Below, in pieces: positions 62,358 to 64,000 of a DNA stretch of 64,000 nt. Position numbers and translations under genes: made by a program. The stretch's first letter is position 1, and each line of letters starts with the position of its first letter. The notes beneath the pieces are model-generated. The model saw nothing but the letters and a program-made list of their open reading frames with translations, was not told the origin of the DNA and did no database searches. Origin of the DNA: Ningiella ruwaisensis (lineage in GTDB: Bacteria > Pseudomonadota > Gammaproteobacteria > Enterobacterales > Alteromonadaceae); assembly GCF_004798935.1 (NCBI RefSeq), contig NZ_RAHT01000003.1:186001-250000 (forward strand), given 5' to 3'.

Positions 62358-63122
62358 TTGGCACTTTTACCCTGGCATAAGATAGAAACAGTTTTGTTAG
62401 ACATGGACGGTACCCTTCTCGACTTAAATTTTGATACGCAATTTTGGCTGGATTTGATCCCTAAAAAATTGGCGCAGCGAAGCTCAAAGAGCATCGAAAT
62501 CTGTAAACAAGATATGAAAGCCGCCTATGCTGAGGTTTATGGTGAAATTCAGTGGTACTGCCTGGACTATTGGGCTGAGAAACTTGATATGGATATTATG
62601 GCAGCCAAGCACGAGCTGGCTCACCTTATTCGCATGCGCGATGATTGCATTCCTTTTTTAGATGCGCTTAAACAAAGTAAGCGAGAAGTTGTGCTTGTAA
62701 CCAATGCCCACCCAAATAGTCTGTCCTTAAAAGTTGAAAAAACGCAGCTGGATGCGCATATTGATACTTTGATATCCACACATGAATTTGGCGTAACCAA
62801 AGAGTCGCAAACCTTATGGGAAAAACTTCAAGCACGTTTGGGGTTTGATCCGCAGCACACCCTGTTTGTTGATGATAGCCAGCGCATATTAGATGCAGCA
62901 AAAGAATACGGCATCGCCTATACTTTAGGTATTACCAATCCTGATAGCCAACAAGCTGAAAATACCATTGTTGGCCATCCTACAACCAACAATTATCATC
63001 AGATAATTCAGTCGATTATTGACGATAATTTTTCACCACACGATTCACCCCACGATTCACCCCACGACTCACCCCACGATTTACATCACAAGGATCATCA
63101 TGTTGAGAAAAGAGAGCTCTGA
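62358..63122 (+). CDS. yrfG: HAD family GMP/IMP nucleotidase YrfG
   Basis: A 254-residue HAD hydrolase: catalytic motif VLLDMDGTLLDLNFD, VTNAHPNSLSLK (motif II), and FVDDSQRILDAAKEYG (motif IV). E. coli YrfG dephosphorylates GMP and IMP and sits beside nudE, as here. The start is TTG at 62358 with AAGGA upstream. The last 30 residues are a His/Asp/Pro repeat tail (PHDSPHDSPHDSPHD) and HHKDHH, absent from E. coli YrfG (222 residues) and potentially metal-binding. Confidence 0.92.
   Translation: MALLPWHKIETVLLDMDGTLLDLNFDTQFWLDLIPKKLAQRSSKSIEICKQDMKAAYAEVYGEIQWYCLDYWAEKLDMDIMAAKHELAHLIRMRDDCIPFLDALKQSKREVVLVTNAHPNSLSLKVEKTQLDAHIDTLISTHEFGVTKESQTLWEKLQARLGFDPQHTLFVDDSQRILDAAKEYGIAYTLGITNPDSQQAENTIVGHPTTNNYHQIIQSIIDDNFSPHDSPHDSPHDSPHDLHHKDHHVEKREL
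63039..63083 (+). repeat. 12-bp tandem repeat at the end of yrfG
   Basis: Three and three-quarter copies of CACGATTCACCC, differing at one or two positions, encode HDSP-HDSP-HDSP-HD. The tract is in frame and extends the protein tail just before yjjX starts. Confidence 0.92.
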
Positions 63123-63123
63123 T

Positions 63124-63657
63124 ATGCGCGTAGTCATCGCTTCGAAAAATCCAGTAAAAATTGATGCAGCTCAGATCGCGTTTCAAAAGGTGTTTCCTCA
63201 GTCAGACTTGCGCGTTCAAGGGGTTGAGGTTGAATCAGGCGTGCCCAATCAACCTATGGACTATGAACAAACGCGCCTTGGTGCGTTTAACAGAGTAAAT
63301 CATGCCAAAAAAGCCTATCCAGACGCAGATTTTTATATTGCCTTTGAGGGAGGGGTGGACGTATTTGAAGATGGACCAAAAACCTTTGCGATAGTGTGCA
63401 TATCAAACGGCAGCAGAATAAGCTATGGACAAAGCGCTACCTTGCCCTTGCCAATGTCGATTTACGAGAGGCTGCTTCATGGTGTCGAATTAGGTGATGC
63501 AATGGACGCGCTCTTCAATACGCACAATATTAAGCAAAAAGGTGGGGCAATAGGTCAGCTCACACAGGGTTTAGAAACTCGCAAAAGTATTTATACCAGT
63601 GCGAGCATCCTGACTCTAAGTCCGTTTGTGCATGCCAGTCTGTTTGATGAAAGCTAA
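63124..63657 (+). CDS. yjjX: Inosine/xanthosine triphosphatase YjjX
   Basis: A 177-residue house-cleaning NTPase that removes ITP and XTP. MRVVIASKNPVKIDAAQIAF, VESGVPNQPMDYEQTRLGAFNR and FEGGVDVFEDG with GGAIGQLTQGLETRKSIYTSA are typical of YjjX (E. coli 170). I place the start at 63124, after GAGAG; it begins 2 bases past the yrfG stop, so the two are cotranscribed. Nucleotide-salvage theme shared with yrfG. Confidence 0.93.
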   Translation: MRVVIASKNPVKIDAAQIAFQKVFPQSDLRVQGVEVESGVPNQPMDYEQTRLGAFNRVNHAKKAYPDADFYIAFEGGVDVFEDGPKTFAIVCISNGSRISYGQSATLPLPMSIYERLLHGVELGDAMDALFNTHNIKQKGGAIGQLTQGLETRKSIYTSASILTLSPFVHASLFDES

Positions 63658-63718
63658 GCGGAATATAGCTAAAAAAAGGCCATACATCGTCATACACTGC
63701 AAAAAGCATCAGCAGGGC

Positions 63719-64000
63719 TTATAATTCTATCCGATAAAACCCATTTTCTCCTTCAGGAAAAAAAGCGGAGGCCTGTTGAATCACCTCTGGCAAATCTTGC
63801 GACGGCTTAAACTGCCCGTTTACTTCATAATTGCCTTGGGTATCCACTAAAATATCGGCACTAAGCTGAAGACTGTTTGGCTCCACAATGCTCACAATAA
63901 GATTGCCATCCTCGCATTTTAAATTGGCTTCAAAGTTGCCTAAATCGACTGGCTGTTGCGGAGTATCTACAAGCGCATTTAGCCATGCGCCAGTGCCAAC
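63719..64000 (-). CDS. gspN: Type II secretion protein N, C-terminal part (5' end outside window)
   Basis: The reverse strand is open from the right edge to the stop at 63719, giving 93 residues of a beta-rich sequence: WLNALVDTPQQPVDLGNFEAN, LKCEDGNLIVSI, NSLQLSADILVDTQGNYEVNG and PEGENGFYRIEL at the end. GspN is a T2SS pseudopilus/assembly factor in the inner membrane with a large periplasmic domain, and it lies next to cysQ-nudE in Vibrio and Alteromonas. Assignment rests on the ending and neighbourhood. Confidence 0.72.
   Translation of the reverse strand, partial: VGTGAWLNALVDTPQQPVDLGNFEANLKCEDGNLIVSIVEPNSLQLSADILVDTQGNYEVNGQFKPSQDLPEVIQQASAFFPEGENGFYRIEL

Noticed and set aside
1-64000. 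CRISPR arrays, insertion sequences, integrases, tRNA or rRNA genes
   Set aside because: None seen; the tandem repeats found are short, in-frame or 13-bp arrays without spacers, and no transposase or integrase motif appears.

Overview
This 64 kb window is a gene-dense stretch of a gammaproteobacterial chromosome, most likely a marine member of the Alteromonadaceae (Glaciecola/Paraglaciecola/Alteromonas-like). That placement rests on moderate A+T content, on long blocks in the Vibrio/Alteromonas/E. coli gene order (comM-ilv operon-ilvY-ilvC; nfuA-comF-bioH; tex-greB; fkpA-slyX-yheV-yheS-yheT-yheU; cysQ-nudE-yrfG-gspN), and on families common in this group (DUF3718, DUF6702, DUF4174, DUF2909, PEP-CTERM, CadC-like TPR regulators). 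I see no rRNA, tRNA, CRISPR array, prophage or insertion sequence, so this is mainly core chromosome with a few accessory pockets.

Layout. 1-2.8 kb: a DUF6702 protein (cut by the window edge) and a secreted M1 peptidase. 3.1-7.7 kb: proBA for proline synthesis, a Bcr/CflA-type exporter and a DUF3718 protein. 7.9-16.9 kb: branched-chain amino acid block, with ilvC divergent from its activator ilvY (two operator-like sites between them), comM, then ilvE-ilvD-ilvA behind an attenuator-like double hairpin; ilvG and ilvM are not there. 17-25.6 kb: accessory region with a PEP-CTERM protein, a membrane-bound winged-helix/TPR regulator, a cysteine-free thioredoxin-like protein, a cysteine-rich secreted protein next to a QEGLA/DUF1704 metallopeptidase homologue, and a ScsB/DsbD-like reductase with its redoxin. 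25.7-28.9 kb: plsB and lexA (with SOS box). 29.3-38 kb: a complete aa3-type cytochrome c oxidase cluster (coxB with a fused cytochrome c domain, coxA, cox11, coxC, DUF2909, SURF1, a CX3C assembly-like protein, ctaA, cyoE, SCO). 38-47 kb: GNAT, polysaccharide deacetylase, MATE exporter, nfuA, M14 peptidase, comF, bioH.

46.7-48 kb holds a consensus sigma-28 (FliA) promoter in front of an 88-residue protein that looks like a miniature flagellar axial protein and a SprA-family HExxH protein, so this pair is probably flagellar. 48-51 kb: tex and greB. 51.2-54.2 kb is a small stress pocket: an FNR-like regulator without the iron-sulfur cysteines, a decayed P-type ATPase remnant, a SpoIIAA-like protein, OsmC, a ferritin-like protein and a small membrane protein, with FNR-box-like sites in the divergent promoter. 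54.3-60.7 kb: fkpA, a WD40 lipoprotein, slyX, yheV, yheS, a TIGR02444 protein, yheT, yheU. 60.7-64 kb: cysQ-nudE, yrfG, yjjX and the end of gspN.

The points most worth a second look are the sigma-28-driven mini-axial/SprA pair, the P-type ATPase relic inside the FNR-like stress cluster, the leaderless ilv attenuator with missing ilvGM, a SCO-like CX3C protein in the cox cluster, and a coding-like stretch in frame after the cysQ stop. Functional statements are by family recognition from sequence alone; no database search was run.
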